Notes under the pieces: model-generated
What the model was told of the DNA's origin: nothing
The model's database searches: none
The model's input: only the letters and a program-made list of their open reading frames with translations
Shown here: positions 1-9,466 of the stretch, piece after piece
Numbering within the stretch: the first letter of the stretch is position 1
Layout: each line of letters begins with the position of its first letter
NCBI RefSeq assembly: GCF_002355515.1
Contig: NZ_AP014809.1
Location: forward strand, 434,001-498,000
Origin: Methylorubrum populi
GTDB taxonomy: Bacteria; Pseudomonadota; Alphaproteobacteria; Rhizobiales; Beijerinckiaceae
Direction of reading: 5' to 3'
DNA length: 64,000 bases
Made by a program: the position numbers and the translations under genes

Positions 1-1143
1 GTCTACGAGCGCGTGGCCGATTACTGGGGCAAGGACCTGCCGGTGAACCGCGGCCGCAACAATTTCGGCACGGTCCGCTTCGAGTATTTTCGCGACGGGT
101 CGGTGCTGCTGGAGGCGCTGAAGGGCGACCTCTACGACTTCCGCACCGAGAACATCGCCCGCAACTGGGCCACCGCCTACGACGATTTCCCCGCCGTGAA
201 GGAAGGCCGCCTGATCAAGGAGGAGTTTCCCGGCCGCGGCACCGGCATCATGCAGGCCTTCGTGTTCAACCTGCGTCGGGACAAGTTCAAGGACGAGCGG
301 GTGCGCCGCGCCTTCAACCTCGCCCTGAACTTCGAGGAGATGAACCGGCAGCTGTTCTACAGCCTCTACGGCCGGATCGATTCCTACTTCTACGGCTCGG
401 AGCTGGCCTCGTCCGGCCTGCCCGAGGGGCTGGAGAAGGTCATCCTGGAGAGCGTGAAGGACAAGCTGCCGGCCAGCGTCTTCACCGAGACCTACACCAA
501 CCCCGTCAACGACACGCCGGAGGCGGTGCGCGCCAACCTGCGCAAGGCGGTCGGCCTGCTGCGCGAGGCCGGCTACGAGCTGAAGGGCGGCAAGATGGTC
601 GCGAAGGCCACCGGCGAGCCGCTGACCGTCGAATTCCTGGAATTCCAGAACGTGTTCGAGCGGGTGATCCTGCCCTACGCCGCCCAGCTCAAGCTGATCG
701 GCATCGAGTCCTCGATCCGGGTGATCGATCAGGCGCAGTACCAGAACCGCCTGCGCGGCTTCGACTTCGACATCACCACCTCGAGTTGGCCGGAATCGCT
801 CTCGCCCGGCAACGAGCAGCGCGAATTTTGGGGCTCGGCCGCCGCCGACAAGCCGGGCTCGCGCAACATCGCCGGGATCAAGGATGCGGGCATCGACGCG
901 CTGATCGAGAAGGTGATCTTCGCCCAGGACCGCGAGACCCTGGTCGCGGCCACGCACGCCCTCGACCGGGCGCTGCTCGCCCACCACTTCGTGGTGCCGC
1001 AATGGTCCTCGGCGGTGACGCGCACGCTGCGCTGGAACCGCTTCGGCCGCCCGGCGGTGCTGCCGAAATACGGCGCTTCCGGCTTTCCGACCACGTGGTG
1101 GTACGACGAGGCGCTCGCCGCCAAGACCGGAGCCCCGCGGTGA
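1..1143 (+). CDS. ABC transporter substrate-binding protein, YejA/family 5 type (5' truncated)
   Basis: Reads open from the first base (frame 1), so the N-terminus lies outside the window. The visible 380 residues are the C-terminal two thirds of a solute-binding family 5 protein of the YejA type, which captures oligopeptides in the periplasm for an ABC importer. Family-like stretches include YEYFRDGS, a QAFVFNLRR segment, an RVRRAFNLALNFEEMN segment and the C-terminal FPTTWWYDE. The next gene encodes a close relative with the same order of motifs, so the two are tandem paralogues. Its TGA overlaps the GTG start of that gene (GTGA), indicating translational coupling. Substrate is not deducible; the Yej family takes up short peptides including microcin C. 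Confidence 0.9.
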   Translation, partial: VYERVADYWGKDLPVNRGRNNFGTVRFEYFRDGSVLLEALKGDLYDFRTENIARNWATAYDDFPAVKEGRLIKEEFPGRGTGIMQAFVFNLRRDKFKDERVRRAFNLALNFEEMNRQLFYSLYGRIDSYFYGSELASSGLPEGLEKVILESVKDKLPASVFTETYTNPVNDTPEAVRANLRKAVGLLREAGYELKGGKMVAKATGEPLTVEFLEFQNVFERVILPYAAQLKLIGIESSIRVIDQAQYQNRLRGFDFDITTSSWPESLSPGNEQREFWGSAAADKPGSRNIAGIKDAGIDALIEKVIFAQDRETLVAATHALDRALLAHHFVVPQWSSAVTRTLRWNRFGRPAVLPKYGASGFPTTWWYDEALAAKTGAPR

Positions 1144-3002
1144 GTGCCGGCGCGACCCGCCGGGGCGTCGTCCTCGGGACCGGAGCCCTGGCGCTTGCGG
1201 GCGCCCTGCCCCGGCCAACCCGCGCCGAGGGCACCCGCGCCGCCCACGGGCTGTCGAGCTTCGGCGAGCTGAAATACGCGCCCGATTTTCCGAACTTCGA
1301 CTACGTGAACCCGATGGCCCCGCGGGGCGGGCGCTTCTCGACGAGCCTGGTCCAGACCTTCGGCAATCAGGCGTTCGACACCTTCGACACGCTTAACCCC
1401 TACGTCTTCCGCGGCAACGGCGCGGCGGGAATCAACCTCACCTTCGACAGCCTGATGGTGCGCGCGCTCGACGAGCCGGACGCGCTCTACGGCCTCGTCG
1501 CCCGCTCGGTCGAGACCAGCGCCGACGGCCTGACCTACCGCTTCGCCCTGCGTCCGCAGGCGCGCTTCCACGACGGCTCGCCCCTGACCGCGCGGGACGC
1601 GGCCTTCTCCCTCACCATCCTCAAGGAGAAGGGGCACCCGACGATCTCCCAGGTGATCCGCGACGTCGCCGAGGCGAGCGCGGAGGGCAACGAGACCCTG
1701 GTCGTCCGCTTCGCACCCGGCCGCAGCCGCGATCTGCCGCTGATCGTCGCCGGACTGCCGATCTTCTCGGCGAAATTCTTCGAGGGCCGCGACTTCGAGG
1801 CTCAGACACTGACGCCGCTGCTCGGGTCCGGCGCCTATCAGGTCGGGCGGATCGATATCGGCCGCTTCATCGAACTGGAGCGGGTGAGCGACTACTGGGC
1901 GGTGGACCTGCCGGTCATGATTGGTCAGAACAACTTCGACCAGCTCCGCTACGAGTACTTCCGCGACCGCCAGGTCGCCTTCGAGGCGTTCAAGGGCGGC
2001 GCCTACACCTACCGCCAGGAATTCACCTCGCGAATCTGGGCGACGGGCTACGATTTCCCCGCCGTGCGCGAGGGCCGGGTCAAGCGCGAGACCCTGCCCG
2101 ACACCTCTCCAGCTGCCATCCAGGGCTGGTTCTTCAACACCCGCCGCGAGGTGTTCAAGGATCCGCGCGTGCGCGAGGCGATCGGCCTCTGCTTCGATTT
2201 CGCCTGGACCAACCGCACGGCGATGTTCGGCGCCTACGAGCGCACCGTCTCGTTCTTCCAGAAGACCGACCTGATGGCGACGGGCAAGCCCTCGGCGGAG
2301 GAACTCGCCCTGCTCGAACCCTTCAGCGGGCAGGTGCCGGCCGAAGTCTTCGGCGAGGCTTGGACGCCGCCGGTATCAGACGGCTCGGGCCAGGACCGGG
2401 CGCTGCTCGCCCGCGCCGTGGCCTTGTTCAAGGAGGCGGGCTGCACCCGCGAGGGCGGCACCCTGCGCCTGCCCGGCGGCAAGCCGGTCGAGTTCGAATT
2501 TCTCGATTCCGACTCGGTCTGGGAGCCCATCGTCCAGCCCTTCATCCGCAATCTCGGGCTGATCGGCATCAAGGCGCGCCAGCGGGCGGTGGATGCCGCG
2601 CAGTTTCAGGCGCGGGTGCGCGATTTCGACTTTGACATCGTCTCCCGCGCCTCTTCGGGCGACGCGACGCCGGGGCCGGAGCTGCGCGAGGCCTACGGTT
2701 CGCGGGCGGCGGCGATCCCCGGCTCCAACAACCTCGCCGGCATCAGCGATCCGGTGATCGACGCGCTTCTCGACCGCATCGCCAACGCGGACTCGCGGGC
2801 GAGCCTCACGGTGGCCTGCCGCGCCCTCGACCGGGTGCTGCGGGCCGGCCGCTACTGGATCCCGATGTGGTACTCGCCCGAGTACCGCCTCGCCCTGTGG
2901 GACATGTTCGGCCGCCCGGCGAAGCTGCCGACCTACGGGCTCGGCGTGCCGGCTCTGTGGTGGTACGACGAACAGAAGGCGCGCCGGATTGGCCGGGGCT
3001 GA
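1140..3002 (+). CDS. ABC transporter substrate-binding protein, YejA/family 5 type
   Basis: A 620-residue protein, normal YejA length. I place the start at GTG 1140, overlapping the upstream stop; the open frame reaches further 5' but only as a shadow of the first gene. The N-terminus has a twin-arginine-like segment (ATRRGVVLGTGALALAGALP) followed by an Ala-rich stretch, so Tat export to the periplasm is likely. Body motifs match the upstream paralogue (YEYFRDRQVAFEAFKGG, QGWFFNTRRE, ALWWYDE). It is followed 9 bp later by a YejB-type permease, so this is an importer operon. Two binding proteins in tandem suggest two peptide specificities sharing one permease. Confidence 0.92.
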   Translation: MSAGATRRGVVLGTGALALAGALPRPTRAEGTRAAHGLSSFGELKYAPDFPNFDYVNPMAPRGGRFSTSLVQTFGNQAFDTFDTLNPYVFRGNGAAGINLTFDSLMVRALDEPDALYGLVARSVETSADGLTYRFALRPQARFHDGSPLTARDAAFSLTILKEKGHPTISQVIRDVAEASAEGNETLVVRFAPGRSRDLPLIVAGLPIFSAKFFEGRDFEAQTLTPLLGSGAYQVGRIDIGRFIELERVSDYWAVDLPVMIGQNNFDQLRYEYFRDRQVAFEAFKGGAYTYRQEFTSRIWATGYDFPAVREGRVKRETLPDTSPAAIQGWFFNTRREVFKDPRVREAIGLCFDFAWTNRTAMFGAYERTVSFFQKTDLMATGKPSAEELALLEPFSGQVPAEVFGEAWTPPVSDGSGQDRALLARAVALFKEAGCTREGGTLRLPGGKPVEFEFLDSDSVWEPIVQPFIRNLGLIGIKARQRAVDAAQFQARVRDFDFDIVSRASSGDATPGPELREAYGSRAAAIPGSNNLAGISDPVIDALLDRIANADSRASLTVACRALDRVLRAGRYWIPMWYSPEYRLALWDMFGRPAKLPTYGLGVPALWWYDEQKARRIGRG

Positions 3003-3011
3003 GGAAGGTCC

Positions 3012-4118
3012 ATGCTCGGCTACATCTTGCGCCGCATCGCCCTGATGATCCCGACGATCTTCGGGATCATGCTCATCACCTTCGCCATCATCCAGTTCGC
3101 CCCCGGCGGCCCGGTGGAGCGGGTGCTGGCCCAGCTCCAGGGCCAACAGGAAGGCTCGCTCTCGCGCATCACCGGCGGCCAGGGCGACCTCGGCGGCGGG
3201 GCGACCCGCGGCGGAGGCGGGGGCGGCGAGACGTCGAAGTATCGCGGCGCGCAGGGGCTCGACCCGGCCTTCATCAAGAAGCTCGAGGCGCAGTTCGGCT
3301 TCGACAAGCCCGCCTATGAACGCTTCGGCAAGATGCTGTGGGACTACCTGCGCTTCGATTTCGGCCGCAGCTATTTTCGCGATGTCTCGGTGCTCGACCT
3401 GATCAAGGAGAAGCTGCCGGTCTCGATCTCGCTCGGCCTGTGGATGACGCTGATCTCCTACGCGATCTCGATCCCGCTCGGCATCCGCAAGGCAGTCGCC
3501 GACGGCTCGCGCTTCGATATCTGGACCTCGGCCGTCGTCATTGTCGGCTACGCGATCCCGAGCTTCCTGTTCGGCATCCTGCTGGTGATCCTGTTCGCGG
3601 GCGGATCGTTCCTGCAGATCTTTCCGCTGCGCGGCCTCACCTCCGAGAACTTCGAATCCCTGGGCCTCTGGGGCAAGGCCGTGGACTATGCGTGGCATCT
3701 CGTGCTGCCGCTCTCGGCGCTCGTGCTCGGCGCCTTCGCCACCTCGACCCTGCTCACCAAGAACTCGTTCCTCGACGAGATCCGCAAGCAATACGTCGTC
3801 ACCGCCCGGATGAAAGGCGTGAGCGAGCGGCGCGTGCTCTACGGCCACGTCTTCCGCAACGCGATGCTGATCGTCATCGCCGGCTTCCCCGGCGCCTTCA
3901 TCACCGCCTTCTTCACCGGATCGCTGCTGATCGAGACGATCTTCTCGCTCGACGGGCTCGGGCTCCTGTCCTTCAGCTCCATCGTCGGCCGCGACTATCC
4001 GGTGGTGTTCGCCACACTCTACATCTTCTCCCTGCTCGGGCTCGCGGTGAACCTGCTCTCCGATCTCACCTATACCTGGATCGACCCGCGCATCGATTTC
4101 TCGGCTCGGGGCGCCTGA
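3012..4118 (+). CDS. yejB: Microcin C/oligopeptide ABC transporter permease YejB
   Basis: A 368-residue inner-membrane permease. The N-terminus ([20 protein letters not shown]) is the typical first membrane span of DppB/OppB/YejB permeases, followed by the periplasmic insert (residues about 35-105, with a Gly-rich run near 60-75). Five more spans follow, and the EAA loop that contacts the ATPase is visible ([20 protein letters not shown]). YejB pairs with YejE and the ATPase YejF, but neither follows here: the next gene is an unrelated acetyltransferase. The partners must lie upstream of the window or elsewhere. Confidence 0.93.
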   Translation: MLGYILRRIALMIPTIFGIMLITFAIIQFAPGGPVERVLAQLQGQQEGSLSRITGGQGDLGGGATRGGGGGGETSKYRGAQGLDPAFIKKLEAQFGFDKPAYERFGKMLWDYLRFDFGRSYFRDVSVLDLIKEKLPVSISLGLWMTLISYAISIPLGIRKAVADGSRFDIWTSAVVIVGYAIPSFLFGILLVILFAGGSFLQIFPLRGLTSENFESLGLWGKAVDYAWHLVLPLSALVLGAFATSTLLTKNSFLDEIRKQYVVTARMKGVSERRVLYGHVFRNAMLIVIAGFPGAFITAFFTGSLLIETIFSLDGLGLLSFSSIVGRDYPVVFATLYIFSLLGLAVNLLSDLTYTWIDPRIDFSARGA

Positions 4119-4186
4119 GGCGCGCTTCGGTTTGCCGGCTGCGCAGCCGGCTGCTATCGGCGCGCATTCGCCGCCGGACGCCACCC

Positions 4187-4711
4187 GTGACCGCCCTTCC
4201 TCTCGTCATCCGCCCCGAGCATCCGGACGACGCGCCGGCGATCGAGCGGCTGCACGCCCGCGCCTTCGGACCCGGCCGTTTTGCCCGCACCGCCTACCGC
4301 CTACGCGAGGGCGCGGCGCCCCTGCCCGATCTCTGCCTGACGGCTTTGGTCGGCACCTACCTCGTCGGCTCGGTGCGGATCGGCCCGGCCGAGGCCGAGG
4401 GCGGACCGCTGCTCGTGCTCGGGCCTTTGACCGTCGATCCGAGTTTTTCCGACCGCGGCATCGGCACCAGCCTGATGCAGGCGAGCCTCGACGCCGCCCG
4501 CGCCGCCGGGCACGGCCTCGTCGTGCTCGTGGGCGACGCCCCCTATTACCGCCGCTTCGGCTTTCAGCCGGTTCCCGCCGGCCGGCTCGCGCTGCCCGGG
4601 CCGGTCGATCCGGCGCGCTTCCTCTGGCTCGAACTGAAGGACGGCGCGAGCGCCGGCCTCTCCGGCGTGATCCGGCCGCCCCGCACGCCACAACGATCGC
4701 GCGAGAGTTGA
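4187..4711 (+). CDS. GNAT family N-acetyltransferase (YhbS-like)
   Basis: A 174-residue protein starting at GTG 4187; upstream in-frame sequence is a shadow of yejB. The GNAT fold is shown by LVIRPEHPDDAPAIERL (beta1/alpha1), GPLTVDPSFSDRGIGTSLMQ (motif A, acetyl-CoA pyrophosphate loop with R/Q-x-x-G-x-G/A as DRGIGT) and YYRRFGFQPV near the C-terminus, the YhbS/COG3153 signature. It transfers an acetyl group from acetyl-CoA to an unknown amine. It is separated from yejB by 68 bp. The substrate cannot be inferred. Confidence 0.88.
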   Translation: MTALPLVIRPEHPDDAPAIERLHARAFGPGRFARTAYRLREGAAPLPDLCLTALVGTYLVGSVRIGPAEAEGGPLLVLGPLTVDPSFSDRGIGTSLMQASLDAARAAGHGLVVLVGDAPYYRRFGFQPVPAGRLALPGPVDPARFLWLELKDGASAGLSGVIRPPRTPQRSRES

Positions 4712-4785
4712 AAAGGCCGAGCTTGACCGCAGCGGACGAGGATCGGACACCAGGGCAACTACAAAAACCCTGGGAAACGCCCGCC

Positions 4786-6324
4786 GTGCCGACCAGCGAC
4801 GACCGCCAGCCCCCTGCCCGCTTCAACGCGGCCCGCAACTGCCTCGCGGACAACGCCCGGCTGCGCGGCGACAAGACGGCGCTGATCATGGTGGGCGAGA
4901 ACGGCCCGGTCGGCCGCCTCACCTACGCGCAGGCCGATCGCGCCGTGCGCGGCATCGCGGCGGGGCTGCTCGGCCTCGGGCTGAGGGCCGGCGACCGGGT
5001 GATGATCCGCATGGGCAACGAGACCGACTACGTGCTGGTCTATTTCGGCGCCCTCGCCGCCGGCCTTGTCGCCCTGCCCTCCTCGCCGCAACTGACCGCC
5101 GACGAGGCCGCCTTCCTGATGCAGAATGCCGGCGTCGCCGCCGTGGTAACCGGCGCGGGTTTCTCCGATGCCGGCGCGGGCGGCCCCGCGGATTGCATCC
5201 GGCTCGATTCCGAAACGATCGCGGCGATGAAGGCGGGGGAGCCGCTCGCCGACTACGCCGACACCGCCGCCGACGATCCGGCGACCCTGGTCTACACCTC
5301 CGGCACCACGAGCCGCCCCAAGGGCGTGCTCCACGCCCACCGCGCCATCTGGGGCCGCCGGCCGATGCACGCGCACTGGCTCGGGCTGACCGAATCCGAC
5401 GTGATGCTGCATGCCGGCACCATGAACTGGACCTACACGCTCGGCGTCGGCATCACCGACCCCTGGGCCTGCGGCGCGACCACGGTGCTCTACAACGGCC
5501 CGCGCGACCGTGGGATCTGGCCGCGCCTGATCGCCGAGCACGGCGCGACGATCTTCGCGGCGGTGCCGAGCGTCTACCGCCAGATCCTCAAATACGCCGA
5601 CCTTTCCGAGCACGACCTCTCGCGCCTTCGCCACGGCGTCACCGCGGGCGAGGCGCTCTCGTCCGACCTTCACCACGCCTGGACGACGGCCACCGGCAAG
5701 CCCCTCTACGAGGCGCTCGGCATGAGCGAGATCTCGACCTACGTGTCGAGCGGCCCGACCATTCCCGTCCACCCCGGCTCGCCGGGCCGGCCGCAGCCCG
5801 GCCGACGCGTCGCGATCCTGCCCGTCGAGGGCCCGCCCGAGCCGCTCCCGGCGGGCGAGACCGGCCTTCTGGCGATCCATCGCTCCGATCCCGGCCTGAT
5901 GCTCGGCTACTGGCAGCGGCCGGAGGAGGAGGCGGCGGTTCTGCGCGGCGAATGGTTTGCCGGCGGCGACCTCGCGCGGCTCGATGCGGACGGCTACCTC
6001 TGGTTCCAGGGCCGCAACGACGACCTGATGAACGCGATGGGCTACCGCGTCTCCCCGGTCGAGGTGGAGAGCGTCCTCGCCGGCCATCCCGACATCGCCG
6101 AGGTCGGCGTCACGGAGCTGGCCGTCCGCCCGGATTTGCGGGTGATCGCCGCCTTCGTGGTCCTGCGGTCCGGGGCCGAACCCGACGCGGACGGGCTGAT
6201 CGCGTGGTGCGGCGATCGCCTCGCTGCCTACAAGGCGCCCCGCGCCATCCGCTTCCTCGACGCGCTGCCGCGCACCGCCAACGGCAAGGTCCAGCGCAAG
6301 CGTCTGGCGGAGACTGTCGCGTAG
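4786..6324 (+). CDS. AMP-dependent acyl-CoA synthetase/ligase (ANL superfamily)
   Basis: A 512-residue adenylate-forming enzyme. GTG 4786 gives the normal ANL N-terminus (FNAARNCLADNARLRGDKTA); an in-frame TTG near 4722 is an alternative. Diagnostic motifs: P-loop-like A3 YTSGTTSRPKGVLHAH, A5 YEALGMSEIST, A7/A8 hinge GGDLARLDADGY and FQGRNDDLMNAMGYRVSPVE, and the catalytic lysine region PRTANGKVQRKRL (A10). It activates a carboxylic acid with ATP and forms an acyl-CoA thioester in the cytoplasm. The closest subgroup by eye is the benzoate-CoA/short-chain acyl ligases, but the substrate is not certain. Confidence 0.9.
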   Translation: MPTSDDRQPPARFNAARNCLADNARLRGDKTALIMVGENGPVGRLTYAQADRAVRGIAAGLLGLGLRAGDRVMIRMGNETDYVLVYFGALAAGLVALPSSPQLTADEAAFLMQNAGVAAVVTGAGFSDAGAGGPADCIRLDSETIAAMKAGEPLADYADTAADDPATLVYTSGTTSRPKGVLHAHRAIWGRRPMHAHWLGLTESDVMLHAGTMNWTYTLGVGITDPWACGATTVLYNGPRDRGIWPRLIAEHGATIFAAVPSVYRQILKYADLSEHDLSRLRHGVTAGEALSSDLHHAWTTATGKPLYEALGMSEISTYVSSGPTIPVHPGSPGRPQPGRRVAILPVEGPPEPLPAGETGLLAIHRSDPGLMLGYWQRPEEEAAVLRGEWFAGGDLARLDADGYLWFQGRNDDLMNAMGYRVSPVEVESVLAGHPDIAEVGVTELAVRPDLRVIAAFVVLRSGAEPDADGLIAWCGDRLAAYKAPRAIRFLDALPRTANGKVQRKRLAETVA

Positions 6325-6384
6325 CTGCGCTTGTTCGCGCAAAATCGCGCCGGTAGAGCGAAGGCCCCGCGCGCATCAAGTCCC

Positions 6385-7167
6385 ATGGCCCCGCTCCCGA
6401 TCTCCGTCTTCATCATCGTCAAGAACGAGGCCGACCGCCTCGGCGCCACCCTCGCGGCGGTGCGGGAGCTGGCCGACGATATCGTGGTGGTCGATTCCGG
6501 CTCGACCGACGGGACGCAGGCGCTCGCGGCCTCGCTCGGCGCCCGGGTGATCCACAACGATTGGCCGGGCTACGGCCGGCAGAAGCGCTTCGCGGAAGGG
6601 CAGTGCCGCCACGACTGGGTGCTCAACCTCGACGCCGACGAGGTGGTGCCGCCCGATCTCGCCGAGCGGATCCGCGCCGTCTTCGCCGCGGGCGAGCCGG
6701 CGCATGCCGCGTGGCGTATCGCCATCGCCGAGATCTTCCCGGGCGAGACGCGCCCCCACCCCTGGGCCTACGTGCTGACCCCCGTGCGGCTCTACCGGCG
6801 GGATCTGAGCACCTACTCGACCTCCCCGGTCCACGACCGGGTCGTGCTCGGCCCCGGCGTCACCGCGGGGCTGATCAAGGGCCGCATCCACCATTTCTCG
6901 GTGCGCTCGCTCGGCGACCAGCTCGACAAGCTCAACCGCTATTCCGACCAGCAGGCCGACGACCTCGACGCCCGCGGCGTCACGATCCCGGCCTGGCGCC
7001 TCTACGTGGAATTGCCGGGCAACTTCCTGAAGGCCTATCTCGGCCGCCGCCACTTCGTGCGCGGCGCCTACGGGTTTCTGACGGCGATGAACTACGCGAT
7101 CTCCCGCCACCTGCGCGTGGCCAAGCATTACGAGCGCCGCGTCACATCCCCGCGCCGACCGGGTTGA
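6385..7167 (+). CDS. Glycosyltransferase family 2 (WaaE/KdtX-like)
   Basis: A 260-residue cytoplasmic GT-A enzyme from ATG 6385. The N-terminus has PISVFIIVKNEADRLGATL and VVVDSGSTDGT, then WVLNLDADEVVP with the DxD metal-binding motif, and HHFSVRSLGDQLDKLNRYS toward the C-terminus, which together are typical of WaaE/LpsC family sugar transferases acting on lipopolysaccharide core. It is the last chromosomal-type gene before tRNA-Ser and the integrase. Donor and acceptor sugars are not deducible. Confidence 0.88.
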   Translation: MAPLPISVFIIVKNEADRLGATLAAVRELADDIVVVDSGSTDGTQALAASLGARVIHNDWPGYGRQKRFAEGQCRHDWVLNLDADEVVPPDLAERIRAVFAAGEPAHAAWRIAIAEIFPGETRPHPWAYVLTPVRLYRRDLSTYSTSPVHDRVVLGPGVTAGLIKGRIHHFSVRSLGDQLDKLNRYSDQQADDLDARGVTIPAWRLYVELPGNFLKAYLGRRHFVRGAYGFLTAMNYAISRHLRVAKHYERRVTSPRRPG

Positions 7168-7202
7168 CCCGCCGCCCCGGAGCTTCTACAGCCGAGCGGC
7201 GG

Positions 7203-7295
7203 GGAGACGTGGCCGAGAGGCTGAAGGCACTCGTTTGCTAAATGAGCATACCCCTAATAAGGGTATCGAGGGTTCGAATCCCTCCGTCTCCGCCA
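7203..7295 (+). tRNA. tRNA-Ser(GCU) with encoded CCA
   Basis: A class II (long variable arm) tRNA. The acceptor stem GGAGACG (7203-7209) pairs with CGTCTCC (7285-7291), G7292 is the discriminator base and CCA (7293-7295) is encoded. The anticodon stem CTCGT/ATGAG encloses the loop TTGCTAA with anticodon GCT at 7237-7239; the variable arm is the CATACCCCTAATAAGGGTAT hairpin region; the T-loop is GGTTCGAATCC. It reads AGC/AGU codons. An integrase starts 70 bp downstream, so the 3' half of this tRNA is the likely attachment site of the island. Confidence 0.97.
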
Positions 7296-7345
7296 CATTC
7301 CTGACCAGCGCTTCCGCTCTGGGAGCCGACCCGACGATCCCGTCA

Positions 7346-7364
7346 TGTACACGGGATTGTACAC
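7346..7364. repeat. Tandem TGTACAC half-sites directly 5' of the integrase
   Basis: Two copies of TGTACAC (7346-7352 and 7358-7364), each containing the palindrome TGTACA, spaced by 5 bp and ending right at the GTG start of the integrase. Their location between the tRNA attachment site and the integrase fits an operator or a recombination-directionality-factor site, but this is inference. Confidence 0.45.
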
Positions 7365-9035
7365 GTGCGCTCGCGCCACCTCACCCGCAACGGCACCGCT
7401 CGCGTCTTTCAGATCCGCCTTCCGAAGCGCCTCGATCCGGACTTCCACCTCGCACCGATTCGCATCACACTCGGCCCCACGCCGAATTCGCGGGCACGTC
7501 GGGTCGCCGACATCCTCGCGGGTCTGGCGAGGATCGAGTTCGAACGCATCGGAGCGCAACCCATTCTCCCCGAACCCGCCGCCGCACGCCGATCCGTGGA
7601 GCAGCTCCTTGCCCTGACCGTGCCGACGCTGCTCGGCATGAACGCGCTGGCGGACAGCCGCTTATCGGACGAGATCCGCGAACCAGCGACCGAGGCTGCG
7701 TTCGATGCCCTGGCGCAGCTCGGGCTGGATCGCGCCACAGGACGCGGGGTGTTCGCGAACGGAGCGATCCGCTTCGAGGCGCCTTTCGTCGCAGCGCTTC
7801 GTGAAGAGAACCCAGCACGCGCCCTCATCGGGCAGCCGTTGCTGCCGACAAAGGAAGCTGATCCGATCCAGAATCAGCTCGACGCGATCCAGGCCCAGCA
7901 GGCCGAACTGCTCGCCCGTCTCGCCCCTCAGATGCCCGGACCGAAAGGTTCGCTGTTCAGCCTCGCGGCGGACAAGGCCATCGCCGCCAAGCGCGAGACC
8001 CACGGACCTACCGATCCTGAGATCGGTTCTCTCGACCACCGCAAGACCGTGTTCGTCGGCATCGTCGGCGACAAGCCGGTCGACGCCTACAGCCGAGAGG
8101 ATCTACAAACTTTCGCCAATGCCCTGGCGTGGCTGCCACCCAACATTTCCAAGCAGAGCGGCTGTGATCTTTCGCAGATCAAAGAGATTATCGCAACCAA
8201 CCGGGAAAAGAAGGCACCCGGACTCTCTCAGAATTCGATCAAGAGTTACCTGAACCGGATCAAGGGCATTCTGCGTCAGGCTTGCACCGACGCCCGTGTT
8301 CCGATCGGTTTCGCTGGCAGAATCGTCATTCCGAAGCGCGCGGCCCCGCCCAAACGTCGGACCGCGCCTGCCCACGACGAACTGGGGCGGGTCGTGGCAG
8401 CAGGCGTCGCTTCCGGCATCCTGTCGGACGCCCTCCTCGTGCCGCTCGGCCTTCTGACGGGTCGACGCATCGGTCTTCTCGCTCACATGCGGCGCGAGAA
8501 TATCAAACGCTACAATGGCGCCTGGGTCTGCTTCCCGCAATCGCACGAATGGCGTGATGGAGCATGGTGCCCGATCCCGTTCAAGACGGACGAGTCGCTC
8601 TCGTTCTTCGTCCTGCACGACATCTTCGCCGAATGCGGTTTCATCGATTGGGCGCAGCGTGAATGCGGCCCCGTCTTCCCGGCCCTGATGATGGCAAAAG
8701 ATCCTGCGGATGCCGCGCAGAAGCGGATGGGACGCCTGTATCGGACGGCGGAAGCCGATCCGCAGCGCTCCGGAACTTTTCATGCGCTCAGGACCGGCAA
8801 AATCCGCAACGATCGTGAATTGCGTCTCGATCCCCGCGCAGTCCGACTCCAGGTTGGCCACGAGCTTGGCGATACACACGAACGCTACGACGGCCAACTC
8901 ACCGATGCCGAACTCGCGGCTTATGCCACCGCGCCACTGCCACCGGGCGTTGACTGGACGCTCCTCAAGACGATTGATTTCGAAGCCTACGCTCGCTGCC
9001 AGCCCAAAGGAGGACGCCGGAAGAAAACTTCGTGA
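7365..9035 (+). CDS. Tyrosine recombinase/phage-type integrase of a tRNA-Ser island
   Basis: A 556-residue site-specific recombinase starting at GTG 7365. The C-terminal catalytic domain shows box I Arg (LLTGRRIGLLAHMRREN), the H-x-x-R of box II (HALRTGK), and GHELGDTHERYDG with the second His and the nucleophilic Tyr. The preceding 330 residues hold the arm-binding and core-binding regions. It lies 70 bp from the 3' end of tRNA-Ser and points away from it, the usual layout for a genomic island integrase. Codon use is less GC-biased than in the genes left of the tRNA, supporting acquisition. Confidence 0.9.
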   Translation: MRSRHLTRNGTARVFQIRLPKRLDPDFHLAPIRITLGPTPNSRARRVADILAGLARIEFERIGAQPILPEPAAARRSVEQLLALTVPTLLGMNALADSRLSDEIREPATEAAFDALAQLGLDRATGRGVFANGAIRFEAPFVAALREENPARALIGQPLLPTKEADPIQNQLDAIQAQQAELLARLAPQMPGPKGSLFSLAADKAIAAKRETHGPTDPEIGSLDHRKTVFVGIVGDKPVDAYSREDLQTFANALAWLPPNISKQSGCDLSQIKEIIATNREKKAPGLSQNSIKSYLNRIKGILRQACTDARVPIGFAGRIVIPKRAAPPKRRTAPAHDELGRVVAAGVASGILSDALLVPLGLLTGRRIGLLAHMRRENIKRYNGAWVCFPQSHEWRDGAWCPIPFKTDESLSFFVLHDIFAECGFIDWAQRECGPVFPALMMAKDPADAAQKRMGRLYRTAEADPQRSGTFHALRTGKIRNDRELRLDPRAVRLQVGHELGDTHERYDGQLTDAELAAYATAPLPPGVDWTLLKTIDFEAYARCQPKGGRRKKTS

Positions 9036-9256
9036 GTGGCGAGATGGATCGCGCTCCCAGTGACCGAACTATCTATACCAAGGTTCAACAGTTGGTATGG
9101 CTGGGGCGCCAGGATTCGAGGCTGCCTCCAGATCACCCGCTAACTATCTGAAAACGCTCACCCGCGAAGTGAGGCGTGCTGGGGATGTGCTACATGCTCG
9201 TGCGCCATCGCGCAACGGTCAGTCGCCTCGATGCCGAACCGTCGTTAACAACCTGC

Positions 9257-9428
9257 TCACCTGAAGGACATGCCCGAGTCCTCAGCCTCACGATCTCGCA
9301 GCAGAGCTGTCAGGCGGGCAACTTCGGACGAGAGCCGCTCGTTTTCGGACCTGCGCTCCCGGTTAGCGAGGCTCATTTTTTTGATCGTGCCGACCGCATT
9401 CTCAATGATGCGATCCTTGTCCGCCAAC
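9257..9428 (-). pseudogene. C-terminal coiled-coil remnant cut by the IS3 element
   Basis: On the minus strand a frame enters from the IS end at 9428 and reads QLADKDRIIENAVGTIKKM then heptad-rich SLANRERRSENERLSSEVAR before a stop at 9257-9259. It has no start of its own and the IS sits exactly at its 5' side, so it is the tail of a coiled-coil protein truncated by the insertion. The parent family cannot be named. The overlapping plus-strand open frame at 9176-9436 looks like its shadow. Confidence 0.55.
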
Positions 9429-9466
9429 TGACCTGACCGGTATTTTAGACCGAGCCGAGTGAGAGG

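Noticed and set aside
2376..4184. Long minus-strand open frame (602 codons) opposite yejA/yejB
   Set aside because: It is the antisense of recognised genes in high-GC DNA, His/Arg/Gly-rich with no domain. The same reason excludes the long frames at 4759-6342, 13711-15105, 35830-37899, 43798-45459 and 55058-56776.
7270..7295. A second attachment-site copy of the tRNA-Ser 3' end within the window
   Set aside because: I found no matching repeat by eye; absence is not proven without a search, so no right boundary is claimed.
9176..9436. Plus-strand 86-codon open frame
   Set aside because: The opposite strand over the same bases reads as a clean coiled coil ending at the IS border, so the plus frame is a shadow.
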